From NCBI GenBank assembly GCA_002841405.1, contig PGZR01000003.1:1-64000 (forward strand): 64,000 nucleotides of DNA. The letters run 5' to 3'. This document shows positions 1 to 9,183 of the stretch, piece after piece. Both the position numbers and the translations under genes were made by a program. The number at the start of each line of letters is the position of its first letter. Within the stretch, counting starts at the first letter, position 1. The DNA is from Firmicutes bacterium HGW-Firmicutes-4 (GTDB lineage: Bacteria; Bacillota; Clostridia; Eubacteriales; Eubacteriaceae). The notes beneath the pieces were generated by a model. It worked only from the letters and a program-made list of their open reading frames with translations, searched no databases and was not told the origin of the DNA.

Positions 1-66
1 AATGAGTCCCGAAATAAGGCCCGGGCGATGTTTGAAGCCCTGGACCGGGCCCAGGAGGTGGAATAA
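1..66 (+). CDS. trpE: Anthranilate synthase component I, 3' end only
   Basis: Reading frame 1 is open from the window edge and ends at the TAA at 64-66, giving a 21-residue tail with the sequence NKARAMFEALDRAQ near its end. TrpE proteins end in a helix of this kind. The stop overlaps the ATG of trpG (TAATG), the usual translational coupling of trpE with trpG. The identification rests mostly on position directly upstream of trpG; the catalytic part lies outside the window. Confidence 0.75.
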   Translation, partial: NESRNKARAMFEALDRAQEVE

Positions 67-647
67 TGATTTTACTGATTGACAATTACGACAGCTTTTC
101 CTATAACCTGTATCAATATGTGGGGATGATCAATCCCGATATCCGGGTGATTAAAAATGATGAAATGAGTCTGGCCGAAATCGCCGCGCTGGCACCGGAT
201 CACATCATTGTCTCACCGGGGCCGGGACGACCAGCCGATGCCGGGATCTGTGAAGAAGTCATCGACTATTTCAAGGACAAAACCCCGATTCTGGGGGTCT
301 GCCTTGGTCATCAGGCCATCTGCGAGGTATTTGGCGGCACCGTCACCTATGCCAGCACCCTGATGCATGGCAAAAGCAGCAACGTCCATATCGCCAATGG
401 CAGCCCGATTTTCCGGGGGCTGCCACCGATTATTGCGGCCGGTCGCTATCATTCCCTCAGTGCCGAGCGCAGCAGTCTGCCGGATGATCTGCTGATTATC
501 GCCGAGGATGACGATGGCGAGGTGATGGCGGTCAAGCATCGCAGTTATGACGTCTACGGGGTCCAGTTCCATCCCGAATCGATTCTGACCCAGGATGGCC
601 ATAAGATGATTGAGAACTTTTTAAAGATAGGAAACGAAAATGATTAA
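66..647 (+). CDS. trpG: Anthranilate synthase component II (glutamine amidotransferase)
   Basis: The 193-residue protein is a class I glutamine amidotransferase. It supplies ammonia from glutamine to TrpE, which makes anthranilate from chorismate, the first step of tryptophan synthesis. The N-terminus reads MILLIDNYDSFSYNL, the nucleophile is Cys79 in GVCLGHQ, and the His169/Glu171 pair lies in FHPES. Length is normal for a stand-alone TrpG, not fused to TrpD. The start overlaps the trpE stop and the last 8 bases overlap trpD, so the three should be co-translated. Para-aminobenzoate synthase PabA is very similar; the trp context decides for TrpG. Confidence 0.95.
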   Translation: MILLIDNYDSFSYNLYQYVGMINPDIRVIKNDEMSLAEIAALAPDHIIVSPGPGRPADAGICEEVIDYFKDKTPILGVCLGHQAICEVFGGTVTYASTLMHGKSSNVHIANGSPIFRGLPPIIAAGRYHSLSAERSSLPDDLLIIAEDDDGEVMAVKHRSYDVYGVQFHPESILTQDGHKMIENFLKIGNEND

Positions 648-1668
648 AGCAGCGATATACGATATAGTCAACGGCAAGGACCTGTCCCTGGAGCGGACCC
701 GGGAGGTCATGGATCAGATTATGAACGGTCAGGCAACCAACGCCCAGATTGGTTCGTTTCTCACCGCAATGCGGATGAAGGGTGAAACCATTGATGAGAT
801 CACCGCCTGCGCGCTGGTGATGCGGGACAAATGCACCAAGATTTTCCCCAAAACCGATGTCCTGGATATTGTCGGCACCGGCGGCGACGAGGTCTCGACC
901 TTTAATATTTCGACGGTCTCGGCGCTGGTGATTGCCGCCGGCGGGGTGCCGGTGGCCAAACACGGCAACCGCAGCGTCTCCAGCAAGTGCGGCTCAGCCG
1001 ATCTGCTGGAAGCCCTGGGTGTGAATATTGAACTGTCGGCCGAGAAAAGCGCGGTGCTGCTGGATGAGCTGGGGATCTGCTTTATGTTTGCCCCGACCTA
1101 TCACGCCTCCATGAAATATGCCGGACCGGTCCGTAAGGAACTGGGCATCCGCACGATCTTTAATATTCTCGGCCCGCTGGCCAATCCGGCCGGTGCCAAT
1201 ATGCAACTGCTGGGGGTTTATGATGAAAACCTGGTGGAACCACTGGCCAATGTGTTAAACAAGCTTAACGTCAAGCGGGGGATGGTGGTGCACGGCCACG
1301 ACGGTCTCGACGAGATTACCCTGACTGACACCACCACCATCTGCGAAATTGCCGACGGCAAGATCAACAGCTTTTTTATCACCCCGGAACAGCTGGGGCT
1401 TAAGCGCTGCGAATTGCGTGATCTGATCGGCGGCGAAAAGGAAGAAAATGCCGTCATCGCCCGGGACATTCTCGACGGCGCAACAGGCCCCAAGCGCGAT
1501 GTCGTGGTGCTGAATTCGGCCTTCTGCCTGTATATGTCCCACAACGATATCACCCTCCGGGATTGTGTCCGGATGGCCGAAGAGATTATCGATTCCGGGA
1601 AGGCCAAAGCCAAGCTGGATAGCTTTGTCAAACGCAGCAATGAGCTGGCCATTGAGGTGCTGGCATGA
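640..1668 (+). CDS. trpD: Anthranilate phosphoribosyltransferase
   Basis: The 342-residue enzyme joins anthranilate to phosphoribosyl pyrophosphate, giving phosphoribosyl-anthranilate. The PRPP-binding loop GTGGDEVSTFN is near residues 79-89 and the conserved KHGNRSVSSKCGSADLLEALG stretch, which binds anthranilate, follows near residue 104. Length matches the family (about 330-345). The ATG at 640 lies within the last codons of trpG, and the stop overlaps trpC by 4 bases (ATGA), so this is the middle of a tightly coupled operon. Confidence 0.96.
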   Translation: MIKAAIYDIVNGKDLSLERTREVMDQIMNGQATNAQIGSFLTAMRMKGETIDEITACALVMRDKCTKIFPKTDVLDIVGTGGDEVSTFNISTVSALVIAAGGVPVAKHGNRSVSSKCGSADLLEALGVNIELSAEKSAVLLDELGICFMFAPTYHASMKYAGPVRKELGIRTIFNILGPLANPAGANMQLLGVYDENLVEPLANVLNKLNVKRGMVVHGHDGLDEITLTDTTTICEIADGKINSFFITPEQLGLKRCELRDLIGGEKEENAVIARDILDGATGPKRDVVVLNSAFCLYMSHNDITLRDCVRMAEEIIDSGKAKAKLDSFVKRSNELAIEVLA

Positions 1669-2447
1669 TCCTGGAGAGAATTGTGGCGGCCACCGCCAAA
1701 CGGGTGGTAGCGCTGAAAGAAACGACCAGTCTCGACGCCTTAAAGCGCCAGGCCCAACCTGCGCCAACGCCCTTTGCTTTTGAAAAAGCCCTGGTTCGGA
1801 AACAAGCCACCGGCGAAATGGCCTTTATCTGCGAGGTCAAAAAAGCCTCGCCGTCCAAAGGCGTGATTGCGGCGGATTTCCCCTATGTCGAGATCGCCCG
1901 GGATTATCAGAACGCCGGGGCCGATGCCATTTCGGTACTGACCGAGCCGGATTTTTTTCAGGGTGCTAATACTTATCTGACCGAAATTAAGGGGCAGGTA
2001 AGCATCCCGCTGCTGCGTAAGGATTTTATCATCGATCCGATTCAGATTTACGAAGCCAGCCTGATCGGCGCCGATGCGATTTTACTGATCTGTTCGATTT
2101 TAGATACCGACACGATCCGGGAGTACCTTGAGATTGCCGATGCGCTGGGACTGTCGGCGCTGGTGGAAGCCCACGATGAAGCGGAAGTTAAGCAGGCGCT
2201 GGCCGCCGGGGCCCGGATCATTGGGGTCAATAACCGCAATCTGAAGACCTTTGAAGTGGATCTTAAAAACAGCATCCGGCTGCGTCAACTGGTGCCCCCG
2301 GAGATTTTGTTTGTTTCGGAAAGTGGGATACAGACCGCGGAAGATATCACAAAACTGCGGGAAAATGGGACCAATGCGGTGCTGATCGGCGAAACATTGA
2401 TGCGAAGTGGGGATAAGAAAGCGGCGCTGGATCAGCTGCGGGGGTAG
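1665..2447 (+). CDS. trpC: Indole-3-glycerol phosphate synthase
   Basis: A 260-residue TIM-barrel enzyme that closes the indole ring from carboxyphenylamino-deoxyribulose phosphate. Family motifs are visible: FICEVKKASPSKG with the catalytic lysines near residues 53-60, LLRKDFIID in the middle, and VLIGETLMRS at the phosphate-binding end. Length is that of a monofunctional TrpC, not a TrpC-TrpF fusion. The start overlaps trpD by 4 bases. A 62-base gap to trpF contains a CTGACTG tandem repeat and a half-site resembling the dispersed palindrome of this window. Confidence 0.96.
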   Translation: MILERIVAATAKRVVALKETTSLDALKRQAQPAPTPFAFEKALVRKQATGEMAFICEVKKASPSKGVIAADFPYVEIARDYQNAGADAISVLTEPDFFQGANTYLTEIKGQVSIPLLRKDFIIDPIQIYEASLIGADAILLICSILDTDTIREYLEIADALGLSALVEAHDEAEVKQALAAGARIIGVNNRNLKTFEVDLKNSIRLRQLVPPEILFVSESGIQTAEDITKLRENGTNAVLIGETLMRSGDKKAALDQLRG

Positions 2448-2454
2448 CTGGGGC

Positions 2455-2495
2455 TGCTGACTGCTGACTGCTGACTGCCGTACCGATCAAATTAG
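2455..2495. repeat. CTGACTG short tandem repeat plus decayed palindrome half-site
   Basis: Between trpC and trpF the sequence repeats the 7-mer CTGACTG about three times (2458-2478). It is followed by GTACCGATCAAATT (2480-2493), which matches the outer end of the dispersed palindrome, GTACCGACCAATT, with a substitution and small shifts. It may be the scar of an element that was once complete. No opposite arm is present. Confidence 0.4.
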
Positions 2496-2509
2496 ATAGG
2501 GAGAATACC

Positions 2510-3118
2510 ATGACAAAAATAAAAATCTGCGGCTTATCCCGCCTGGACGACATTGCCGCGGTGAACGCGGCCCGGCCGGATTATATTGGTTTTGTCTTAG
2601 CGGAGAGTAAGCGCCAGGTCGATTTTGAAACCGCCCGGGCCTTGAAGCAGGCGCTGGATCCCGGCATTGCCGCGGTGGGGGTTTTTGTCAACCACCCGGT
2701 GGCCGAGATCAGCGCGCTGGCCGCGGCGGGCATCATTGATATCATTCAGCTGCATGGCGATGAGGACGAGGCCACCGTCCGGCTCTTGCAAACCCAAACC
2801 GGTTTGCCGGTGATCCGGGCCCTGCGGATCAGCAGTCCGGCCGACATCAAAGAAACCGCTGCCGATTACCGGCTTTTTGACACCTACGACCCCAGCCAAT
2901 ACGGCGGTTCCGGGGCGGTCTTCAACTGGGACCTGCTGGCCAACGTCAGCGGCGACTTCTTTCTCGCCGGCGGCCTCAATAGCAGCAACATCGCCGCCGC
3001 CATCCAGCAGGTGCGCCCCTACTGTGTTGATATCAGCAGCGGCGTCGAAACCGACGGCGTCAAAGACCGCGACAAGATTATACAAATAGTAGATATAATA
3101 AGAGGAATAACGGATTAA
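2510..3118 (+). CDS. trpF: Phosphoribosylanthranilate isomerase
   Basis: A 202-residue TIM-barrel isomerase that converts phosphoribosyl-anthranilate to carboxyphenylamino-deoxyribulose phosphate by an Amadori rearrangement. The N-terminus KIKICGL carries the catalytic cysteine, the phosphate loop appears as LAGGLNSSNI near residue 152, and the end VDISSGVETDGVKD carries the conserved aspartate and SSGVE motif. The ATG follows an AGGGAGAATACC ribosome site. It lies between trpC and trpB in the operon; the 378 bases after it hold an inserted palindromic element. Confidence 0.96.
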   Translation: MTKIKICGLSRLDDIAAVNAARPDYIGFVLAESKRQVDFETARALKQALDPGIAAVGVFVNHPVAEISALAAAGIIDIIQLHGDEDEATVRLLQTQTGLPVIRALRISSPADIKETAADYRLFDTYDPSQYGGSGAVFNWDLLANVSGDFFLAGGLNSSNIAAAIQQVRPYCVDISSGVETDGVKDRDKIIQIVDIIRGITD

Positions 3119-3214
3119 AGAAATAATAGACGCGAACAATCGTTGCTTTATCTGTCGGTTCCAAAAAACAATTTTGTTTATTTAGAGAACGAACCTGGTA
3201 ATTAACATAACCAA

Positions 3215-3403
3215 GTACCGACAATTGTTACATCATGTTGTACGCATCGGAGCGGACACGGCATCGCCTGTCCGATTTTCGCGAAGGCAACGAGCCAATC
3301 ACAAGCTGGCTTGTAGTTGGCGACTGCCCGCGACTAATGCGAAAGGAGCAAAGCGGATTTCGTATTGGTCGCGGCGAACAACAGATTAACAATTGGTCGG
3401 TAC
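3215..3403 (-). repeat. Dispersed palindromic element, copy 1 (long variant)
   Basis: Both ends match the family: on this strand it begins GTACCGACAATTGTTACATC and ends AACAATTGGTCGGTAC, so it is inverted relative to copies 2, 3, 5, 6 and 7. At 189 bp it is the longest copy. The inner arms CGGACA/TGTCCG are present, but extra sequence of about 90 bp, itself containing short inverted repeats, sits on one side of the apex. It lies between trpF and trpB, inside an operon, and is non-coding. Open frames that run through it are incidental. Confidence 0.85.
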
Positions 3404-3496
3404 GCCAGCGAAGTGCCAACCTCAAGTTCACCAAAAATTGTCCCCAAAACCGTCAGCACAGCTTACGGCCGTTTAGATAAGAAAAGGAGAAAGAAA

Positions 3497-4673
<1,177 letters not shown>

Positions 4674-4681
<8 letters not shown>

Positions 4682-5477
4682 CAGATCAGCATCAAATAGT
4701 ATCGAAACCAACAAAATATCGGAGATCTTCAGCAACCAGAAAGCCTTTATCGCCTTTTTAACCGCCGGCGATCCGAGCCTTGATAAAACCGAAGAATTTA
4801 TCCTGGCGATGGACGCTGCCGGGGCCGATCTGATTGAAATCGGGATTCCTTTTTCCGACCCCATCGCCGAAGGGCCGGTGATTGAGGCCGCCAACGAGCG
4901 GGCCCTGAGCGCCGGCACCACCACCGATGCGATCTTTGAGATGGTCGCCCGGGTTCGGACCCGGACCGCGATTCCGCTGGTCTTTTTAACCTATATGAAT
5001 CCGGTCTTTGTCTACGGAGTGGAACGGTTTTTTACTGCCTGCCAGAAAAATGGGATTAACGGCATCATTATCCCCGATCTGCCCTTTGAAGAAAAAGGCG
5101 AGATTTTAAGCGTCGCCCAGGCCCATGACGTCGACGTGATCACGCTGATCGCCCCGACCTCCCAGGATCGGATTCAGATGCTGGCCCGGGAGGCGACCGG
5201 CTTTATCTATCTGGTCTCGTCACTGGGGGTCACCGGGGTCCGCAGCGAGATCAAAACCGATCTGGCCGCCATTGTCAGTGATATCCGCGCGGTGACCCAG
5301 ACGCCCGTAGCGGTGGGCTTTGGGATCGCCACACCGGAACAGGCCACAACAATTTCAAAGCTAGCCGATGGCATCATCGTCGGCAGCGCCATTGTCCGCC
5401 TCATCGCCGAGCACGGCGCCGCATCCACCCCGATCCTGACCGACTACGTCCGCAAGATGAAGGCGGCGCTGGTTTAG
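4674..5477 (+). CDS. trpA: Tryptophan synthase alpha chain
   Basis: A 267-residue TIM barrel that cleaves indole-3-glycerol phosphate and passes indole to TrpB through a tunnel. The catalytic glutamate is in [17 protein letters not shown] and the catalytic aspartate in the [11 protein letters not shown] stretch. The GFGIATPEQ phosphate loop is near the C-terminus. The ATG at 4674 overlaps the trpB stop; the longer open frame upstream is trpB in another frame. It is the last gene of the operon. Copy 2 of the palindromic element begins 18 bases after the stop and may serve as its 3' end. Confidence 0.95.
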
Positions 5478-5494
5478 GGTGTTTGTGAGATACC

Positions 5495-5561
5495 GTACCG
5501 ACCAATTGTTAATCTGTTGTCCGCTCCGATGTGTACAACATGATGTAACAATTGTCGGTAC
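5495..5561 (+). repeat. Dispersed palindromic element, copy 2 (short variant)
   Basis: A 67-bp imperfect palindrome from GTACCGACCAATTG to CAATTGTCGGTAC. It lacks the inner CGGACA/TGTCCG hairpin of the long copies. The arms pair with small bulges in the same places as in the other copies, and the conserved asymmetric tail TGGGTT follows. It sits 18 bp after trpA and could fold in the 3' end of the trp transcript. The 300 bases after it, up to dhaK, are AT-rich and hold only an isolated half-site-like AATTGTCGGTA at 5789-5799. Confidence 0.85.
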
Positions 5562-5905
5562 TGGGTTTGTTTTCTAACAATACTTTCGTTACCGAATGCT
5601 AACCACCTACGCTCGTAAAATTGTGAGGTACAGCAAGAAAAACTATGGGTTTAAACGTAACATTAATCTATATTCAACCGATTATACACCGCACAAAATT
5701 TACAAAAGATTAACAAATATTTTATCCAGCTGACCCCAATCCTATTGACAGATTGAAAAATTACCTGTCGGGTTCGTAAATTTTATAGAATTGTCGGTAT
5801 CTCGCCAAAAAAAATCTTTTGATATCGTTTTTTTACATTCAAAATGGGTAAAAACGTGTTATAGTATTGATTAGAGTACTAATAATGTTTATAGGAGGAA
5901 GTCTT

Positions 5906-6901
5906 ATGAAAAAATTTATTAACGATGTAGAAAATGTGGAAAATGAAATGCTGGAAGGTATCGTTCTGGCCCATCCCGAATATGTTGCCCGTGTTGAAGG
6001 GTTTGACGTGCTGGTCCGCGCTGACAAAAAAGTCGGCAAGGTTGCTCTGGTAAGCGGCGGCGGCAGCGGTCATGAACCATCCCACGGCGGATTTGTCGGA
6101 AAAGGGATGCTTGACGGTGCTGTGGCAGGTTCTGTATTTACTTCTCCCACCCCAGACCAGGTATTTGAAGCGATCAAAGCAGTTGATGCCGGTGAAGGTG
6201 TATTATTAGTTATCAAGAATTACACCGGCGATATCATGAACTTCGAAATGGCTGCTGAATTGGCCGAAGCTGAAGGCATCAAGGTTGCCAACGTGGTTAC
6301 CAATGATGATGTTGCTGTTGAAGATAGTCTTTATACGACCGGCCGCCGTGGTGTTGCCGGAACCGTGTTTGTTCATAAAATTGCCGGTGCCAAAGCTGAA
6401 GCCGGTGCCAGCCTGGATGAAGTTAAAGCGACAGCCGAAAAGGTTATTGCCAACGTCCGGACCATGGGTGTGGCACTAAAACCGTGTACCGTTCCGGCGG
6501 CTGGAAAACCAGGCTTTGAATTATCAGAAGATGAAATGGAACTGGGAATCGGCATCCACGGCGAGCCGGGAACCGAACGAAAACCAATCCAGACCGCTGA
6601 CGAAATCGTCGATTACCTGATGGAACGGATCTTAAAAGATATGGATCCAAAAGCTGGCGACGAAGTCGCAGTGATGATTAATGGTGCCGGCGCCACCCCA
6701 CCAATGGAACTGTATATCTTAAACCGTCGGGTTCAGCAAATTTTGGCTGACAAGGGCGTTAAAGTTTTCAAAACCTTCGTTGGCGATTACATGACCTCCA
6801 TCGACATGGCCGGCGCATCCATTACCTTATTAAAACTGGACGCCGAACTGAAAGACTTATTACTGGCCCAAGCTGATACCATCGGCTTCAAAATGTATTA
6901 A
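5906..6901 (+). CDS. dhaK: Dihydroxyacetone kinase, substrate-binding subunit DhaK
   Basis: The 331-residue subunit binds dihydroxyacetone covalently through a histidine and presents it to the ADP-bound DhaL for phosphorylation. His218 lies in GIGIHGEPG, at the same position as the active histidine of the E. coli protein, and the GGGSGHEPSHGGF loop near residue 50 is the substrate-site signature. The start at 5906 follows AGGAGGAAGTCTT; an in-frame ATG further up has no ribosome site. A TATAGT box at 5860-5865 could be its -10, but no good -35 is visible. Downstream, palindrome copy 3 separates it from dhaL. Confidence 0.95.
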   Translation: MKKFINDVENVENEMLEGIVLAHPEYVARVEGFDVLVRADKKVGKVALVSGGGSGHEPSHGGFVGKGMLDGAVAGSVFTSPTPDQVFEAIKAVDAGEGVLLVIKNYTGDIMNFEMAAELAEAEGIKVANVVTNDDVAVEDSLYTTGRRGVAGTVFVHKIAGAKAEAGASLDEVKATAEKVIANVRTMGVALKPCTVPAAGKPGFELSEDEMELGIGIHGEPGTERKPIQTADEIVDYLMERILKDMDPKAGDEVAVMINGAGATPPMELYILNRRVQQILADKGVKVFKTFVGDYMTSIDMAGASITLLKLDAELKDLLLAQADTIGFKMY

Positions 6902-6937
6902 AATTTCGCGATACTAATTGGTTGACACTTCGCTGGC

Positions 6938-7037
6938 GTACCGACCAATTGTGAATCTGTTGTTCGCCACAAGCTCGGACAGGTTGATCAACCTGTCCGC
7001 CTTGATGCGTACAACATGATGTAACAATTGTCGGTAC
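6938..7037 (+). repeat. Dispersed palindromic element, copy 3
   Basis: A 100-bp copy with complete outer arms and an inner hairpin whose arms are a perfect palindrome through CGGACAGG, TTGATCAA and CCTGTCCG. CAAG on the left pairs with CTTG on the right. It lies in the dhaK-dhaL spacer, so a transcript of the operon would carry a long hairpin here. Such hairpins can change the relative amounts of neighbouring gene products. One arm base differs from the consensus (GTGAATC for GTTAATC). Confidence 0.87.
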
Positions 7038-7105
7038 TTAGTTTGGTGTTATTATAAAAGGTTTTAAAGAACTAATTGAGAAGAACATAGAAACGAGGAA
7101 AATAA

Positions 7106-7686
7106 ATGGCAACAAAGGCAGAAGTGCTGGATTTTATTCGGGTTTATGCGGATAAGATGGCAGAACATCGACAAGAATTGACCGATTTTGATCAGGCAAT
7201 CGGCCGACGGTTTCCGACAAAAATATTGATGATATTTTAAAAGCAGTGGGGATGACCCTGGTATCCACCGTTGGTGGAGCCTCCGGGCCCCTGTATGGCA
7301 CGGCGTTTATGAAAGCCGGGGCAGCGGTTAAAGGCAAGGAAGAATTATCCGATGAGGATGTGATTCTGGCCTTTGATGAAGCCGTCGGTGGGATTCAGTT
7401 CCGGGGCAAAGCGGTTCAGGGTGAAAAAACCATTCTCGACAGTATGATTCCGGCCATCAACGCCATTAAAGCCAGCATTGCCGCTGGTAAATCGATGAGC
7501 GAAGCCCTGGTCGACGCGGAAACCGCCGCCTGGGATGGGGTCGAATATACCAAAACCATCATTGCCACGAAAGGCCGTGCCAGTTATCTGGGTGAACGCA
7601 GTATCGGGCATCAGGATCCCGGCGCCACCTCGATGGCGTATGTTTTTCAGGCAGCTAAAGAAGTCGCAGCGAAGGCAGGTAATTAA
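7106..7686 (+). pseudogene. dhaL: Dihydroxyacetone kinase ADP-binding subunit DhaL, internally deleted and frameshifted
   Basis: An ATG at 7106, after GAAACGAGGAAAATAA, opens a DhaL-like N-terminus (ending ELTDFDQAIG) that runs out of frame after the glycine and stops at about 7240. The second frame resumes as SDKNIDDILKAVGMTL and continues with SSVGGASGPL-like and GRASYLGERSIGHQDPGATS motifs to 7686. Compared with the family, about 20 residues including GDxDHGxN, which coordinates Mg-ADP, are missing at 7215-7222. Without that loop no kinase activity is expected. An assembly error cannot be excluded, since the neighbours dhaK and dhaM are intact. Confidence 0.85.
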
Positions 7687-7689
7687 GAG

Positions 7690-8073
7690 ATGGTAGGAAT
7701 CGTAGTTGTTTCTCATAGTCAGAAAATAGCTGAAGGGGCCGTCGAACTGGCTAAACAAATGGCACCTGAGGCCAGTATCGCAGCCGCCGGCGGGATGGAA
7801 GATGGCAGCATCGGTACCGATGTTTCCAAAATTCTGGCGGGTATTGAAGCGGTTGATCAAGGCGATGGGGTGGTTATTCTGGTTGATCTCGGCAGTGCCG
7901 TGATGAGTTCGGAAATGGCCATCGAAATGCGGGAAGGCGGCAGTCAGGTCAAGATCATTGATGCGCCCATCGTCGAAGGAACAATTTTCAGTTCCGTGGA
8001 AGCATCCATCGGCTCATCCTTTGACGAAGTCGTTGAAGTCCTGGCCGGAGCTAAGGCCTATAAAAAATTCTAA
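7690..8073 (+). CDS. dhaM: PTS-dependent phosphotransferase DhaM (EIIA-Man domain)
   Basis: A 127-residue protein with only the mannose-type EIIA domain, which takes phosphate from HPr and rephosphorylates ADP bound to DhaL. The phosphorylated histidine is His9 in VVVSHSQKIAEG, and GDGVVILVDLGSAVMSS is the family's central motif. Short DhaM proteins without HPr and EI domains are usual in Firmicutes. It starts 3 bases after the dhaL stop and must be coupled to it, so the frameshift in dhaL may lower its expression. Confidence 0.93.
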   Translation: MVGIVVVSHSQKIAEGAVELAKQMAPEASIAAAGGMEDGSIGTDVSKILAGIEAVDQGDGVVILVDLGSAVMSSEMAIEMREGGSQVKIIDAPIVEGTIFSSVEASIGSSFDEVVEVLAGAKAYKKF

Positions 8074-8092
8074 ACACAATCAGATCAACACA

Positions 8093-8122
8093 GGCACCCC
8101 GGGTAACCGGGGTGTCTTTTTA
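8093..8122 (+). terminator. Rho-independent terminator of the dha operon
   Basis: CACCCCGG (8095-8102) and CCGGGGTG (8107-8114) form a perfect 8-bp GC-rich stem with a GTAA loop, followed by TCTTTTT. It lies 20 bases after dhaM. Confidence 0.93.
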
Positions 8123-8166
8123 TATCAAACTTTTATATAGAACATGAAGAGTTTTTGCGAAATGTG

Positions 8167-8195
8167 ATGAAATTTGTGAGCAATTGTGGTATACT
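8167..8195 (+). promoter_or_regulatory. Probable sigma-A promoter with extended -10
   Basis: TATACT at 8190-8195 is preceded by TG one base upstream (extended -10). ATGAAA at 8167-8172 is a weak -35 at 17-bp spacing. It lies 83 bp before the hypothetical gene at 8278. Confidence 0.5.
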
Positions 8196-8277
8196 GCTTT
8201 TAAATAATATCACGAGCGAATTGCCTAGCTCAGCGCATCGCTGCCAGAGCGTGCCACCATATGAAAGGGGAAAGACC

Positions 8278-8820
8278 ATGGATCCAATCAGTTTAAACGC
8301 CGTCGAGGCCCAGGGGCCATCTATTTCGCTGTCAAAGAAAATTGATGCCGTTACCATTAAACCCACCGGAGACAGCGTGAACCCTCAGAATGCCGCCAAT
8401 GCGGCCAATTCTTATTACAAATACGACACCATGGAGCTCAGCCGGGAGTATGTGGGCTATCGGATGAAAAGCGAGAATACCGCCGTCAACAGCGATACCA
8501 ACCAGGACAATTCTATTGTTGATCAGAAATCGTCACGGATACCCAGCGACGATGAAAACGAAAACCGCGAAAAAAAAGAAACCAAAAGCCAAACCGCTGA
8601 GGTCGATGAAACCGAAGACGAGAAAGTTTCCGGCAATCAGCTGGGTGGCTACACCAGTTCAGAATTGAAGGGTCTGGTTTTATCCGGCAAGATTTCCGTG
8701 GCCGCCTATAACGGGGAAATGAAAAGCCGTCAGGATGATAACAAGCCTGCTGAGCCTCAGCAACCTAAAAAACCGGTGCTGGGTCAGTCCGGTCGAAAAG
8801 CGGCAAACAGTCTATTCTAG
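8278..8820 (+). CDS. Hypothetical hydrophilic protein
   Basis: A 180-residue protein I do not recognise. The start at 8278 follows GAAAGGGGAAAGACC and gives MDPISLNAVEAQ; an upstream ATG in frame at 8155 overlaps the promoter and is unlikely. There is no signal peptide or membrane segment. The middle (about residues 75-125) is very rich in Asp, Glu, Lys and Asn and is probably disordered. A C-terminal block near residue 122, SSELKGLVLSGKISVAAYN, has the leucine-glycine-lysine pattern of short SHOCT-like oligomerisation helices, though this is only a resemblance. It is a single-gene unit with its own promoter and terminator. Confidence 0.7.
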   Translation: MDPISLNAVEAQGPSISLSKKIDAVTIKPTGDSVNPQNAANAANSYYKYDTMELSREYVGYRMKSENTAVNSDTNQDNSIVDQKSSRIPSDDENENREKKETKSQTAEVDETEDEKVSGNQLGGYTSSELKGLVLSGKISVAAYNGEMKSRQDDNKPAEPQQPKKPVLGQSGRKAANSLF

Positions 8821-8850
8821 TGCTTCGATTGATAAGCATAAATCCTATGA

Positions 8851-8900
8851 AAGAAGCGATAGCCCGGATCTCTATCATCCAGCGGAATGCTTCTTTTTTT
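8851..8900 (+). terminator. Probable terminator after the 8278 gene
   Basis: AAGAAGC (8851-8857) pairs with GCTTCTT (8889-8895), with a second inner stem GATAG/CTATC, and a run of T follows. The loop is large, so this is less certain than other terminators here. Confidence 0.5.
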
Positions 8901-8966
8901 ATGCGTTTTTTCCGGTGGGCGGCCTCAACATTTCCGGCTATTCAAAAAATTTAAAAAGACAACCCA

Positions 8967-9066
8967 GTACCGACAATTGTTACATCATGTTGTACGCATC
9001 GGAGCGGACAGGTTGATAAACATGTCCGATTCCGCAGCGAACAACAGATTAACAATTGGTCGGTAC
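8967..9066 (-). repeat. Dispersed palindromic element, copy 4
   Basis: A 100-bp copy inverted relative to copies 2, 3, 5, 6 and 7. Between the outer arms and the inner CGGACA/TGTCCG hairpin it has CGGA pairing with TCCG, where copies 3, 5 and 6 have CAAG pairing with CTTG. The change on both arms keeps the pairing. The tail TGGGTT is conserved next to its end on the minus strand. It lies upstream of the ZIP transporter; the rest of this 363-bp gap holds the terminator above and no gene. Confidence 0.87.
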
Positions 9067-9183
9067 GGTAGTTGTAGACAACAGCTAATAAACATTTTCG
9101 GTTTCATTTTTTTATTATTCGTGATATATTATTTCTGTTGCCTTATTTCCCGGCAATCGAAAAACCCATAAGGATGTGAACCA

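Noticed and set aside
3365-3496. In-frame N-terminal extension of TrpB
   Set aside because: It is translated palindrome sequence, lacks a ribosome site, and the normal TrpB N-terminus begins at 3497.
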